From: Pseudomonas sp. NFR16 | GTDB lineage: Bacteria; Pseudomonadota; Gammaproteobacteria; Pseudomonadales; Pseudomonadaceae | Reading direction: 5' to 3' | NCBI RefSeq assembly: GCF_900108875.1 | Contig: NZ_FNYJ01000009.1 | Span: 1 to 64,000 of the forward strand | DNA: 64,000 nt | Part shown: piece by piece, positions 37,841 to 45,971 of the stretch | Layout of the letters: every line of letters begins with the position of its first letter | How positions within the stretch are numbered: position 1 is the stretch's first letter | Made by a program: the position numbers and the translations under genes | The notes under the pieces: generated by a model | What the model was told of the DNA's origin: nothing | Database searches by the model: none | What the model saw: only the letters and a program-made list of their open reading frames with translations

Positions 37841-38176
37841 CTAAATCAATGTAATTGCGCCGTTAGCGCCGACCCGTTGCCACGGCAAGCCGAGCACCAA
37901 CGCTTGCAGTTGCTCGGCATCGAGTTCGACTTCCAGACCGCGATGAGTACCAGGCCAGTGGAACTTCCCTTGATTTAGCCGTCGTGCCGAAAGCCAGATG
38001 CCCACACCATCATGCACGAGTACCTTCATCCTATTCGCACGGCGGTTGGCGAACAGGTAAGCACAGTGCGGCTTCGCCACACCAAATACCGCGACTACAC
38101 GAGCCAATGCTGTGTCGGTGCCAGCGCGCATATCCATAGGTTCGGTGGCGAGCCAGATGGAGTCGATACGGATCAT
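37841..38176 (-). CDS. tnpB: IS66 accessory protein TnpB
   Basis: 111 residues from the ATG at 38176 (MIRIDSIWLATEPMDMRAG), overlapping the tnpA stop as ATGA. Typical features: AYLFANRRANRMKVLVHDG and LNQGKFHWP. Required with TnpA for IS66 transposition; biochemical role unclear. Confidence 0.93.
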   Translation of the reverse strand: MIRIDSIWLATEPMDMRAGTDTALARVVAVFGVAKPHCAYLFANRRANRMKVLVHDGVGIWLSARRLNQGKFHWPGTHRGLEVELDAEQLQALVLGLPWQRVGANGAITLI

Positions 38177-38496
38177 TGAGTCAGACCACGGATGAAACGT
38201 GCGCAACCGTCAGGATCTGAAGTTGGCCAGCTCACCATGAGTGTTTGTTTACCGAAGCCGATTTCGATATTGGCTACTGCCTGTTGGGCTGGTACCGAAG
38301 CCGTCTCCAGCTTTAACGGCACGAACGCCGGGAGCGTGGATGGTAGTTGGTCACGGAAAATGGGAATCCACTTTCGAACCAGATTGGTGTTGATGCCATG
38401 GCGCAGGGCAACGCTCGCGATGGATACATTGGGAAGTAGGCATTCCTGAACGACCTGGGCTTTGAACGTTTTGGGATAAGAGGTGCGCTGGTGCAT
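38173..38496 (-). CDS. tnpA: IS66 accessory protein TnpA
   Basis: 107 residues (MHQRTSYPKTFKAQVVQECL...). N-terminal helix-turn-helix with VALRHGINTNLVRKWIP, as in IS66/IS3-type OrfA proteins. ATGA overlap with tnpB gives translational coupling. First gene after the right-hand inverted repeat. Confidence 0.92.
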   Translation of the reverse strand: MHQRTSYPKTFKAQVVQECLLPNVSIASVALRHGINTNLVRKWIPIFRDQLPSTLPAFVPLKLETASVPAQQAVANIEIGFGKQTLMVSWPTSDPDGCARFIRGLTQ

Positions 38497-38624
38497 GAGA
38501 TTCCTTGCATTAAGGGTGATGGTGTCCACGTTTTTTTAGGTGGACACCATCGCCCTTAATTTGGGGGTTCTGAAGGTGTGTTCGTCGGACGCTTACGCAG
38601 GATCAGGGTGGCTTGCAGTAACAA

Positions 38625-38650
38625 TGAAGCCGCCCTTAGGCGGCTTTATT
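38625..38650 (-). terminator. Terminator after the mvaT-like gene
   Basis: AAGCCGCC-taag-GGCGGCTT type hairpin with T-rich flanks 15-40 bases past the stop at 38665; works best on the minus strand. Confidence 0.7.
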
Positions 38651-38664
38651 TAATAGCTCAGATG

Positions 38665-39033
38665 TCACTGGGAAACCCAGGACTCCACGACATCGATGCC
38701 ATGCTCGGCCTTCCAGGCTTTCAGCGTTTTATGGTTACCGCCCTTTGTCTCCACGATTTCACCATTATGAGGATTCTTGTAAACCTTCACGGTACGTGCG
38801 CGACGAGTCACTTTCTCCTGAACGACTGGTGCACCCTTCCGACTGGCTACTTGTGGATCAAGGATGTTGATCACGTCACGCAAGCTGTAGCCGTACTTAG
38901 CTAGGAGATCACGGAGTTTGGTTTCAAACTCAATTTCTTTCTTTAAACCGCTGTCATTTTTCAGTGTTTCCAGCTCAGCCAGCTGAGCAGCCAGCTGCTG
39001 TTCGAGTTTGCGAAATTCTGCGAGACGAGACAT
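38665..39033 (-). CDS. MvaT/TurB-family xenogeneic silencer
   Basis: 122 residues, the normal MvaT length. An N-terminal coiled coil (~1-60: SRLAEFRKLEQQLAAQLAEL) mediates oligomerisation. The C-terminal DNA-binding domain has VKVYKNPHNGEIVETKGGNH then KTLKAWKAEHG (~80-112), the AT-pincer type loop. These proteins replace H-NS in Pseudomonas and silence A+T-rich transferred genes. A copy inside accessory DNA resembles plasmid-borne silencers (Pmr type). It may keep the surrounding island quiet and interact with the core MvaT/MvaU. Confidence 0.92.
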   Translation of the reverse strand: MSRLAEFRKLEQQLAAQLAELETLKNDSGLKKEIEFETKLRDLLAKYGYSLRDVINILDPQVASRKGAPVVQEKVTRRARTVKVYKNPHNGEIVETKGGNHKTLKAWKAEHGIDVVESWVSQ

Positions 39034-39480
39034 GTGAAGCTCCTTTGATCCTAATGATGATGCTCAGTGGTGTAATGCTAGTTCAAAGCCCACAGGCGGG
39101 TCACCTCTATTGAGTACAAAACTGGGTTAAAGTCCTAACTTTATTCCAAAACCGCTGGACGCCAGATGAACCTAACAGACGCGATCATTGCCCTACTGCT
39201 GGCGGCGCGAATTCATGGTACCGATCAGGCTGTCCGCGCGACTGCGAAAATGTTGTGAAGAAGCTACTACGGAGCAAACGAGAAATTATTTATAAGGTGA
39301 TCGACAGCAAAAGCCCACTGTTGATGGTCGAGTTAATCGCAGAGAATCTCGATCCATAACGACACTGCTTCCGAGCCGAAAAATCGTGGTATCACCTCCT
39401 TCCTCACCTACCTATGCTGGAGAATCCTTTGAGCCAAGCACTGAAGATCACTATAGAAGACTGGGACGGTGATGGCTTGA
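39034..39480. other. Promoter region and degenerate sequence
   Basis: Upstream of the mvaT-like gene. A 30-codon ORF from ~39166 (MNLTDAIIALLLAARIHGTD...) and a few further frames look like remnants. No functional gene is supported. Confidence 0.4.
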
Positions 39481-39510
39481 TTCGCATATCTGCTCATCAT
39501 CGCGCTTGGC

Positions 39511-40875
39511 TTGCGCCTGCAGACCCACCGCGCTCGCCGCCAACAAATGGCAGAAGAGTTACGAGAATCCTCCTTTCAAGACGAACTGACCGGTTTACCC
39601 AACCGACGCTATCTCTTGGAGCACGTTAACCAGGCCATCTCAGACGACAGCGGCCGACATCTGACGCTTGTCTATTTCGACGTAGACAACTTCAAGACCA
39701 TTAACGATTCGCTCGGACATGTTACAGGAGACGCGATCCTGAGGTGCCTTGCCCAACGGCTTGAGGCCCTCAAGCCTTCGGTAGATAAAGTCGCGAGGAT
39801 CAGCGGCGATGAGTTCCTGGTCTTGGTAGATGATGGTGACCCAAGCCGGATCGCCCAACTGGTTAAGCGTATCCTGCAATTCATACAAAAACCGCTCGTG
39901 TTCGATGGCTACAATTTATCGGTGTCCGTTTCGGCCGGGATTGCCCGTTACCCTAGCCACGGCCACGATTTTACCTCCTTGCTTAAAGCCGCTGACACCG
40001 CCTTAACGCAGGCCAAACAAAACGGGCGCAACACATGGGCTTTTTACGAGGCAACCATGGGCGTGCGCGAGTTGCGCTTTCTGCACATTCAAAGCGAACT
40101 TCGTCAGGCTTTTGAACGAAATGAACTCCAGGTTTTCTATCAGCCTCAGGTTGATCTCGTCACAGAGGAGGTGGTTGGTGCGGAAGCATTGCTGAGATGG
40201 AATCATCCAACCCATGGGCAAATACCACCGTATGAGTTTATCGCGGTCGCAGAGGCTAGCGGACTCATCGTGCCGATTGGAAATTGGTTGGTGAAAGAGG
40301 TCTGCACGCAGGCGATGGCTTGGAATGAGGCAGGTCTTGGCAACCTTAGCGTGGCCATGAACTGTTCGGCAGTGCAATTTCGTCAAGGCAACCTGGTTCA
40401 GCAAGTCAGATGGGCGCTTTACGAGAGTGGACTCGACCCGAGACTACTGGAGCTTGAGTTGACGGAATCAATCCTGATCGAGCATTCCGAACATGTCATT
40501 GCAACGATGCACGGGCTAAAAGCATTAGGGGTAGGAATGTCCATTGATGACTTCGGGACAGGCTACTCCAGCATGTCCTACCTAAAACGGTTTGCCGTGG
40601 ATAAGCTCAAGATTGATCAGTCATTTGTTCGCGGTATGTTGACGAGCCCCCAGGATGAAGCAATCGTCCGTGCGATAATTACTCTAGGACATAGCTTCGG
40701 CATGACCGTCATCGCAGAAGGCGTCGAAGAGATTAGTATTCGTGACGCACTGGCAACCCACGGATGTAACCATGCACAGGGTTACCTCTACTCAGAGGCG
40801 CTCAGCGCAACCGCGTTTCAGGTGTTTGTACAAGATCGGATTGAGTCTTCGTTCAGATCCCAACGTTGGGTCTGA
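39511..40875 (+). CDS. GGDEF-EAL c-di-GMP enzyme, N-terminally truncated
   Basis: 454 residues from a TTG at 39511; the frame is open from 39481. GGDEF domain at ~20-180 with SGDEF at 98-102 (a form compatible with activity). EAL domain ~195-440 with all hallmark motifs: GAEALLRW (EAL 225-227), DDFGTGYSS, KIDQSFV, and EGVE. The codons before the start encode one membrane helix (FAYLLIIALGLRL), preceded by an in-frame TGA at 39478. So a membrane-anchored sensor protein has lost its periplasmic/sensory half. The phosphodiesterase part looks functional. Confidence 0.85.
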   Translation: MRLQTHRARRQQMAEELRESSFQDELTGLPNRRYLLEHVNQAISDDSGRHLTLVYFDVDNFKTINDSLGHVTGDAILRCLAQRLEALKPSVDKVARISGDEFLVLVDDGDPSRIAQLVKRILQFIQKPLVFDGYNLSVSVSAGIARYPSHGHDFTSLLKAADTALTQAKQNGRNTWAFYEATMGVRELRFLHIQSELRQAFERNELQVFYQPQVDLVTEEVVGAEALLRWNHPTHGQIPPYEFIAVAEASGLIVPIGNWLVKEVCTQAMAWNEAGLGNLSVAMNCSAVQFRQGNLVQQVRWALYESGLDPRLLELELTESILIEHSEHVIATMHGLKALGVGMSIDDFGTGYSSMSYLKRFAVDKLKIDQSFVRGMLTSPQDEAIVRAIITLGHSFGMTVIAEGVEEISIRDALATHGCNHAQGYLYSEALSATAFQVFVQDRIESSFRSQRWV

Positions 40876-41439
40876 TTTTTCGCCGTCGCTGAACACGATC
40901 CGCGCGCCTGCCAAAGCAAGGTTAAGCAGCTCGAAAGCCTGCGGCACTCATCTCAGCGTTTGTTTTGATGATTGACCTCCGGCGTTCGCGAGCGCTTTGC
41001 AACAAATGCTTTGCTGAGTCATAGATACGTCTTCGACTCAGCAGGCGTCGCGGCCAAATCAACAGGGGGAGCAGACTGTCAGCTTGAAATGCTTAGCTCA
41101 AGTACAGATAACGGCGAAAATAGCGCTAACAAAAAATGAACTCGGAAGTAAACCAAAAAATCACTCGTCCAGAGGAGAAGGGAGGAAAATCGCCGAACGG
41201 GTCGGATCAAAATCCAGAGGGTGTGAAAAATAGTGCTGCCCGATCCTTCATCCAGGAAGGGCAGCACGCTGGCAAATACCCAGCCAATCTTAGGGATAAC
41301 GATAATATCAAAAACGAAAAACTGCTCTGCGGTATCCGAACCTGCCCATCAACTTGTTACCTAGGCACAAGAGCAGGCGTGGGAAGGCCGCAATCGAATG
41401 GTATTTAACCAGGTACAAACACGCATCAAACCTAAAAAT
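40876..41439. other. Intergenic stretch without clear gene
   Basis: A 90-codon ORF at 41136-41408 (MNSEVNQKITRPEEKGGKSP...) has no ribosome site and hydrophilic, unstructured composition; I cannot support it as a gene. Nothing else seen. Confidence 0.4.
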
Positions 41440-41640
41440 TTACTTATGAACGGATGTGATGTGATCCAAGTGGCTGAGCGCTCCACTTTCCAAGAGATTT
41501 TTGTATGCAATTGCATCAGACTCTCGGTGGTACACGCCTACCAATAAGTCCCCTTGCAACACTTCCCACATCGTGACGCCTGCGCTAATCGCATCATGGG
41601 ACATGTGATCTTCAGTTCGCTCTTTGACAATGACTTCCAT
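41440..41640 (-). CDS. Small hypothetical protein
   Basis: 66 residues (MEVIVKERTEDHMSHDAISA...) with TGAGG about 9 bases before the ATG at 41640. Beta-then-helix composition (GVTMWEVLQGDLLVGVYHRESDA). Unknown function. Its upstream region diverges toward the L31 gene. Confidence 0.55.
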   Translation of the reverse strand: MEVIVKERTEDHMSHDAISAGVTMWEVLQGDLLVGVYHRESDAIAYKNLLESGALSHLDHITSVHK

Positions 41641-41906
41641 TTTGAAAATCCTCAGGTGACCGGTACTATGCAGAACATGATACGCTTTTACTTCTGAAGC
41701 ACATATACAAACCAAAGCATTATGATGGAAGCGACGCCTAACGCTTAAGTATGATTGACACGTGAACTTGATTCATATTGATGTGCAGGCCGAAATTTCT
41801 GTAAAGCGTGGCAAGCTTAAGTCAGACGACCCAGAGTCAAATTATTATGTCTTGGCAAAGCCAAAGCCGAGCGGCTCCTCTATTCATACAATCGAGCGCA
41901 TGGATA

Positions 41907-41934
41907 ATTGACACTTCACTTTTTGAACCTATAC
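41907..41934 (+). promoter_or_regulatory. Sigma-70 type promoter of the L31 gene
   Basis: TTGACA (41907-41912), 16-base spacer, TATACT (41929-41934). Near-consensus, 39 bases before the ATG of the L31 gene. I do not see a convincing Zur box overlapping it. Confidence 0.65.
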
Positions 41935-41973
41935 TAAGAGCAAGATTTAGCCAGCTAAAGCCAGGAAGACAAA

Positions 41974-42231
41974 ATGAAAAAGAATGTCCATCCAAACTAT
42001 CGTAATGTGTTGTTCCACGATACAGCAGCAAACGTATATTTTGTCATTGGTTCGACGGTTGAAACTGACAAGATTCAGCTCCACACAGACGGCGTAGAAT
42101 ATCCTTACGTCACCCTGGATGTATCAAGTGCCTCTCACCCAATTTATACAGGTCAACAACGTCAAACGACGACAGAGGGCAGGATCGCTGGCTTCAATAA
42201 AAAATTTGGCTCCATCAGTTCAAAACGGTAA
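41974..42231 (+). CDS. rpmE2: Ribosomal protein L31, type B (zinc-free)
   Basis: 85 residues: MKKNVHPNYRNVLFHDTAAN ... FVIGSTVET ... YPYVTLDVSSASHPIYTGQQ ... GRIAGFNKKF. This is the L31 family without the CxxC zinc ligands, the paralogue that replaces zinc-binding L31 when zinc is scarce. AGGAAG precedes the ATG. It usually pairs with an rpmJ2 (L36) paralogue, which is absent here; own promoter and terminator make a single-gene unit. Confidence 0.92.
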   Translation: MKKNVHPNYRNVLFHDTAANVYFVIGSTVETDKIQLHTDGVEYPYVTLDVSSASHPIYTGQQRQTTTEGRIAGFNKKFGSISSKR

Positions 42232-42269
42232 AAAAACGTTGACAACTTAGAAAAACAACATAATACATG

Positions 42270-42295
42270 AGGCCCCTTGAAGGGGCTTCTTTTTT
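42270..42295 (+). terminator. Terminator after L31
   Basis: AGGCCCCTT-ga-AGGGGCTT followed by a T-tract, 39 bases past the L31 stop; also faces the 3' end of the minus-strand receiver gene. Confidence 0.85.
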
Positions 42296-42311
42296 GAGAT
42301 GGAGAAATAAG

Positions 42312-42695
42312 TCACATTGCGTCAACTGAAGCATTGAGCGCGCGTTCAACACACTTGATGAGATTATCACTCTGAAAAGGCTTATCCAAAATACACACTG
42401 CTCCGCCATCCATAGCTCGTTTACGAATAGAGGGGTCAGCAAACCCTGTGATAAAGATGATAGGGATTTTAATTCCAGATTTGACCAACAGCGATTGCAA
42501 CTCTAGCCCGCTCATGCCAGGCATCTGGATATCGACAATCAAACATACAGTCTCTGAAAAGTTGGTCGAGTACACGAAACTTTCAGCGGAACAAAATAGA
42601 TCTACTGAAAACCCGGCAGATCTGATCAAACTCCCTACGGACGAACGAATTGAATCCTCGTTATCGATAATTGATATGATGGCATTTCGAGCCAT
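42312..42695 (-). CDS. Single-domain response regulator (CheY/FixJ-receiver-like)
   Basis: 127 residues, one receiver domain only. Acidic cluster at Asp11/Glu13, phospho-acceptor Asp55 in CLIVDIQMPGMSGLEL, Thr in FITGFADP, Lys in ILDKPFQSDNLI. No output domain. Last of three minus-strand genes: kinase (43372), FixJ-type regulator (42746), this receiver. It may act as a phosphate sink or protein-interaction output. Confidence 0.88.
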   Translation of the reverse strand: MARNAIISIIDNEDSIRSSVGSLIRSAGFSVDLFCSAESFVYSTNFSETVCLIVDIQMPGMSGLELQSLLVKSGIKIPIIFITGFADPSIRKRAMDGGAVCILDKPFQSDNLIKCVERALNASVDAM

Positions 42696-42745
42696 ACGCC
42701 TAACCTCTCACAAAAAAGTTAATAACCCTACCACTCGCTTAACTT

Positions 42746-43372
42746 CTATTGGGTGATCCCATCAGCGAGCATGACTTCCATTTTGACCAAATCCGCGAAT
42801 GTTTTTGCGCACATTTTATCCATGGCTTGCTTGCGATGGATCTTTACGGTTACTTCACTAAGCTCTAGAATTGAGGCAATTTGCTTGTTCATCAAACCGT
42901 TCACAGCATGTGTCATGACCTGCCGCTCGCGCATCGTCAGCGTCGCATAGCGAGTGCGTAGTGACGCCAACATCTCTGAAGTATTGCGACGTTGATTGCA
43001 TTGCTTTATAGACATCGCAACACTGTCTATTAATTCTTGGTCACGAAAGGGCTTCGCCAAGAAATCCAAAGCGCCGGTCTTCATAGCGCTGACTGACATT
43101 TTTATATCACCATGACCGCTGATGAATACAACGGGACTATCTATGTTCTTACTTCTCATTATCGTTGGCAAATCCAGCCCGCTCTCACCCTGAAGCCTGA
43201 CGTCCAGAATCACACAATCGGGATGTTCCAATTCCGCCGCATTCAAAAAACTTAACCCAGAGGAGAACGTCTTCACCTTCAATCCAATCGATCGCAACAG
43301 AGAACTGATTGACTCACAAATAGCCAAGTCATCATCAACAACAAAAACATCTGCCGATTTAGTACTAGCCAT
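42746..43372 (-). CDS. FixJ/LuxR-type response regulator
   Basis: 208 residues. Receiver (~8-120) with VVDDD and phospho-Asp57 in CVILDVRLQGESGLDL, then a LuxR-type HTH (~140-200: LTMRERQVMTHAVNGLMNKQ, then IASILELSEVTVKIHRKQ). The start overlaps the stop of the kinase gene by one base (TAATG), showing coupling. It presumably activates genes in response to the upstream kinase; targets unknown. Confidence 0.92.
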   Translation of the reverse strand: MASTKSADVFVVDDDLAICESISSLLRSIGLKVKTFSSGLSFLNAAELEHPDCVILDVRLQGESGLDLPTIMRSKNIDSPVVFISGHGDIKMSVSAMKTGALDFLAKPFRDQELIDSVAMSIKQCNQRRNTSEMLASLRTRYATLTMRERQVMTHAVNGLMNKQIASILELSEVTVKIHRKQAMDKMCAKTFADLVKMEVMLADGITQ

Positions 43373-44847
43373 TAAATGCTCACTTTGCCGAGCTGCGGCA
43401 ATGAGAAACTAAATACCGTGCCCGAATGTCGCTCGCTTCCGGCCCAAATCCTACCGCCATGAGCTTCTATGATTGAACGGCAAATCGCCAACCCTACCCC
43501 GACCCCATTTATCTTTGTGGTAAAGAATGGCGTGAACAATTTATCGAAATCTTCACTTCTGATTCCACCTCCGCTATCACGAACAGATACGGAGAGATCA
43601 CCATTGATATTACGGCTCGCAAGAACAATCACCTGGCGGACGCCCTTATAGCTGAGCGATAGAGATTCAATTGAGTTTGAAACCAAATTCATTACCACAT
43701 GCTGAATTTGAACCAGGTCTCCAGCAACGACGGGAATGTCATCGTCAATATGAAAACGAACGTCTACTTGATTGAGGCGAGCGTCGCGCATCATGAAAAC
43801 TTCAGCACCTTTCAAAATATCACGTATACAGACCGGCTCTACGACCCGCACGCTCTCCAGTGACTTTCCTCTTAAATTACTCATGAATGCGCCGGCACGA
43901 TTAGTTTGTTCCGCCACCCGCAGCAGGGCCAGCTCCACCTCGGCAATGTCCGGTGTCGAACGATTCAGCCACCGCAAACCTGACTGAGCACTCGTAACGA
44001 CAGCTGCAAGCGGCTGGTTTACCTCATGGGCTATAGAGGCAATAATTTCGTTAAATGTCATAACGCGATTAATACGTATTATCTCTGTTTGACGTTCCTG
44101 AAAACGATCTTCGCACTCACGAGCAAAAGTGACGTCTATCAAGACCACAGTGATTTCAGAAAAATCACCGGCTAGCCCTAATGGCTTAGCCACTAGCCGG
44201 ATCATTTTAGTTTTACGGTCAGGCAGGATGATGCGGAATTCGGCATCGGTTGAAGACTGCTGGCGGCAAAGCCCCTGAATGGTGGTCACCACCAGGTCGT
44301 GATGGTCGACGTGAGTCAATCTGATTAAATCTCCCATCAAAGGGGAGTGATGGCTATCGAATCCAAAAATTTGCTTCGCCTCAGCCGACCACTCCATATC
44401 CATCGATGGGAGCGAAAACGAAATGCTTCCTGTAGAGCTAAGACTCTGCGTTATTTCAAACAACGCCTGGCTACGGTCTAGCACCTTTTTTTGGGATTGC
44501 AGTTTGTTTTTCGTCTCATTTTGGCCCATAACGAAATACGAAACAATATATATGGCAACGAGGGTAGACAAACACGATTCTAGAGAGAACTGTAAATTGA
44601 GACCATGAAAAAAAACATATGAGAGTACAGTCAATGCTCCGCAGCCGGACGCAACACTCAGGATCCATCGTCGGCTGCCAGTTTCACCTGAGATCGCCAC
44701 AACTCCTACATAAGAAAAAGCGGCAACCATATCGAATGGGCCAATGCTGTCTATCAAGAAAATGATCATCATCATGATTATTATGAAACCTCGCTTAGCT
44801 GCGAGGCTCAGAAAATAGGCACGTCCCCTATCTATTGTCGTCGACAT
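43372..44847 (-). CDS. FixL/TtrS-like membrane sensor histidine kinase
   Basis: 491 residues. Three to four N-terminal membrane helices (20-110) with almost no periplasmic loop, a PAS-like domain (~130-245), HisKA with His274 in SIAHEVNQPLAAVVTSAQSG, and HATPase with NLVSNSIESL, DSGGGI and GVGVGLAICRSI. It lacks CxxCH or haem residues that I can identify, so the signal is unknown. Cotranscribed with two response regulators. A close relative is encoded at 51602-53074. Confidence 0.92.
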   Translation of the reverse strand: MSTTIDRGRAYFLSLAAKRGFIIIMMMIIFLIDSIGPFDMVAAFSYVGVVAISGETGSRRWILSVASGCGALTVLSYVFFHGLNLQFSLESCLSTLVAIYIVSYFVMGQNETKNKLQSQKKVLDRSQALFEITQSLSSTGSISFSLPSMDMEWSAEAKQIFGFDSHHSPLMGDLIRLTHVDHHDLVVTTIQGLCRQQSSTDAEFRIILPDRKTKMIRLVAKPLGLAGDFSEITVVLIDVTFARECEDRFQERQTEIIRINRVMTFNEIIASIAHEVNQPLAAVVTSAQSGLRWLNRSTPDIAEVELALLRVAEQTNRAGAFMSNLRGKSLESVRVVEPVCIRDILKGAEVFMMRDARLNQVDVRFHIDDDIPVVAGDLVQIQHVVMNLVSNSIESLSLSYKGVRQVIVLASRNINGDLSVSVRDSGGGIRSEDFDKLFTPFFTTKINGVGVGLAICRSIIEAHGGRIWAGSERHSGTVFSFSLPQLGKVSI

Positions 44848-44988
44848 TTCAAATCTCGCTCGATGATCTCTTGAGGCTACGCAGCGAACCGCACAAAGCG
44901 GCGGTCGGCATTACTGGCAGATACGCAGCGCGCGCCCAAGATCCAAACACAAATGCTGAGATATGAAAGTGGTCAGCTGACGAGAAAT

Positions 44989-45819
44989 TCATAGTAAATC
45001 TCCATATTTGTTTTTTCTCCTGGCAAACTTTTCAAGCCTGAGTTTTATCGCCTCCAATTCGTGTCTACGGCCCTCGAAGATCGAACCTGCGTCACTTTCA
45101 AAATACATCATTAAAAAACGCAGATAATCGCGTTGGGTGAGCCCGATATCCAGCGCCGAAAAGGCGAGCCCCGCTAAGTCCTTAATCATCCAACGCCCCG
45201 TTACCGATTGGCGTATCTGAGCGCGATGAAGATCGATGACTGACAACCTTATCATCCCGCTGAGGGAGTCACTGTGCAGAAGAAAGTGGCAAAGGTAGCA
45301 GTCCCGGTGGTTTACGCCGGCCTCGTGCATGTCGCGAATCAGGCGAGCAAGCGCCCCTATTAAGGAATGCTTAAACACAAAAGAAGGTGGCTCTATCTTC
45401 CAACTTTTAGTAAGTACTTCGAGATCAACAGCGGGGGCTATCTCCTCAGTTACCAAGAATGATTCTGTGCGGGCGGGGCTAAACCCTTTTGCACCAAAAG
45501 CGCCAACGGTCAGCGTTGACACACCGAACTGCTTTAGGTGAGTCGCAGCACGAAACTCTGATGTTGCACCTACAACCGGTAGTTTACCTGTCACCAAATT
45601 TTTGAATATCTCTCCCCACCCCACTCCTCGGTGGATTTTGACAAAATACCCTGTGTTAGCTAACTCAATGCGGAAAGTACGGCGACCGGCGACGTTTCTG
45701 AATTCTTCGCCGCTGAGCGCATTGACTCTGTCAAACGCCTCTTCCTCACTCCACAATGAATTGAAAGGTGCTGCAAGCACGAGCGCTGGCCGACGGCTCA
45801 ACATTTCTCTCAGCGTCAT
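44989..45819 (-). CDS. WaaP/RfaP-family LPS core heptose kinase paralogue
   Basis: 276 residues from the ATG at 45819 (GAAGG upstream). Matches WaaP throughout: LAAPFNSLWSEEEAF, YFVKIHRGVGWGEIFKNLV, VNHRDCYLCHFLLHSD (catalytic Asp) and VIDLHRAQIR (metal-binding Asp), ending RRKNKYGDLL. WaaP phosphorylates HepI of the LPS core, which Pseudomonas needs for outer-membrane integrity. The core gene should sit in the waa locus, so this divergent accessory copy may alter core phosphorylation and hence phage or antibiotic sensitivity. Confidence 0.88.
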   Translation of the reverse strand: MTLREMLSRRPALVLAAPFNSLWSEEEAFDRVNALSGEEFRNVAGRRTFRIELANTGYFVKIHRGVGWGEIFKNLVTGKLPVVGATSEFRAATHLKQFGVSTLTVGAFGAKGFSPARTESFLVTEEIAPAVDLEVLTKSWKIEPPSFVFKHSLIGALARLIRDMHEAGVNHRDCYLCHFLLHSDSLSGMIRLSVIDLHRAQIRQSVTGRWMIKDLAGLAFSALDIGLTQRDYLRFLMMYFESDAGSIFEGRRHELEAIKLRLEKFARRKNKYGDLL

Positions 45820-45971
45820 GACAAAGCCTTCAAAAAAATTAAAAGGCCTGGGGATGCTCTGCATGAGAAAGGGTTCCAATGCAAATCATGCCCAAGCGCA
45901 ACAACTGCAATTGCGCAGCTTTAGAAAGGCCTCTCCACTATCAGTAAGAGGCCCTCTGACCGTTAACCGGT

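Larger units (their letters stand above)
35741..38596. mobile_element. IS66-family element with GNAT passenger gene
   Basis: 2856 bp. Ends: GTAAGCGTCCGGGGAA at 35741-35756 and, on the other strand, GTAAGCGTCCGACGAA at 38581-38596 (14 of 16 match). Both sides are flanked by the 8-bp duplication GCAGGATC (35733-35740 and 38597-38604), the target-site size of IS66. Contents: GNAT gene on plus, tnpA-tnpB-tnpC on minus. The intact duplication shows a direct, single insertion. tnpC carries a nonsense codon, so this copy is probably not autonomous. Confidence 0.93.

Noticed and set aside
41136..41408. 90-codon ORF upstream of the 66-residue gene
   Set aside because: No ribosome site, low-complexity hydrophilic sequence; contains a chance GTAAACCAA at 41148.
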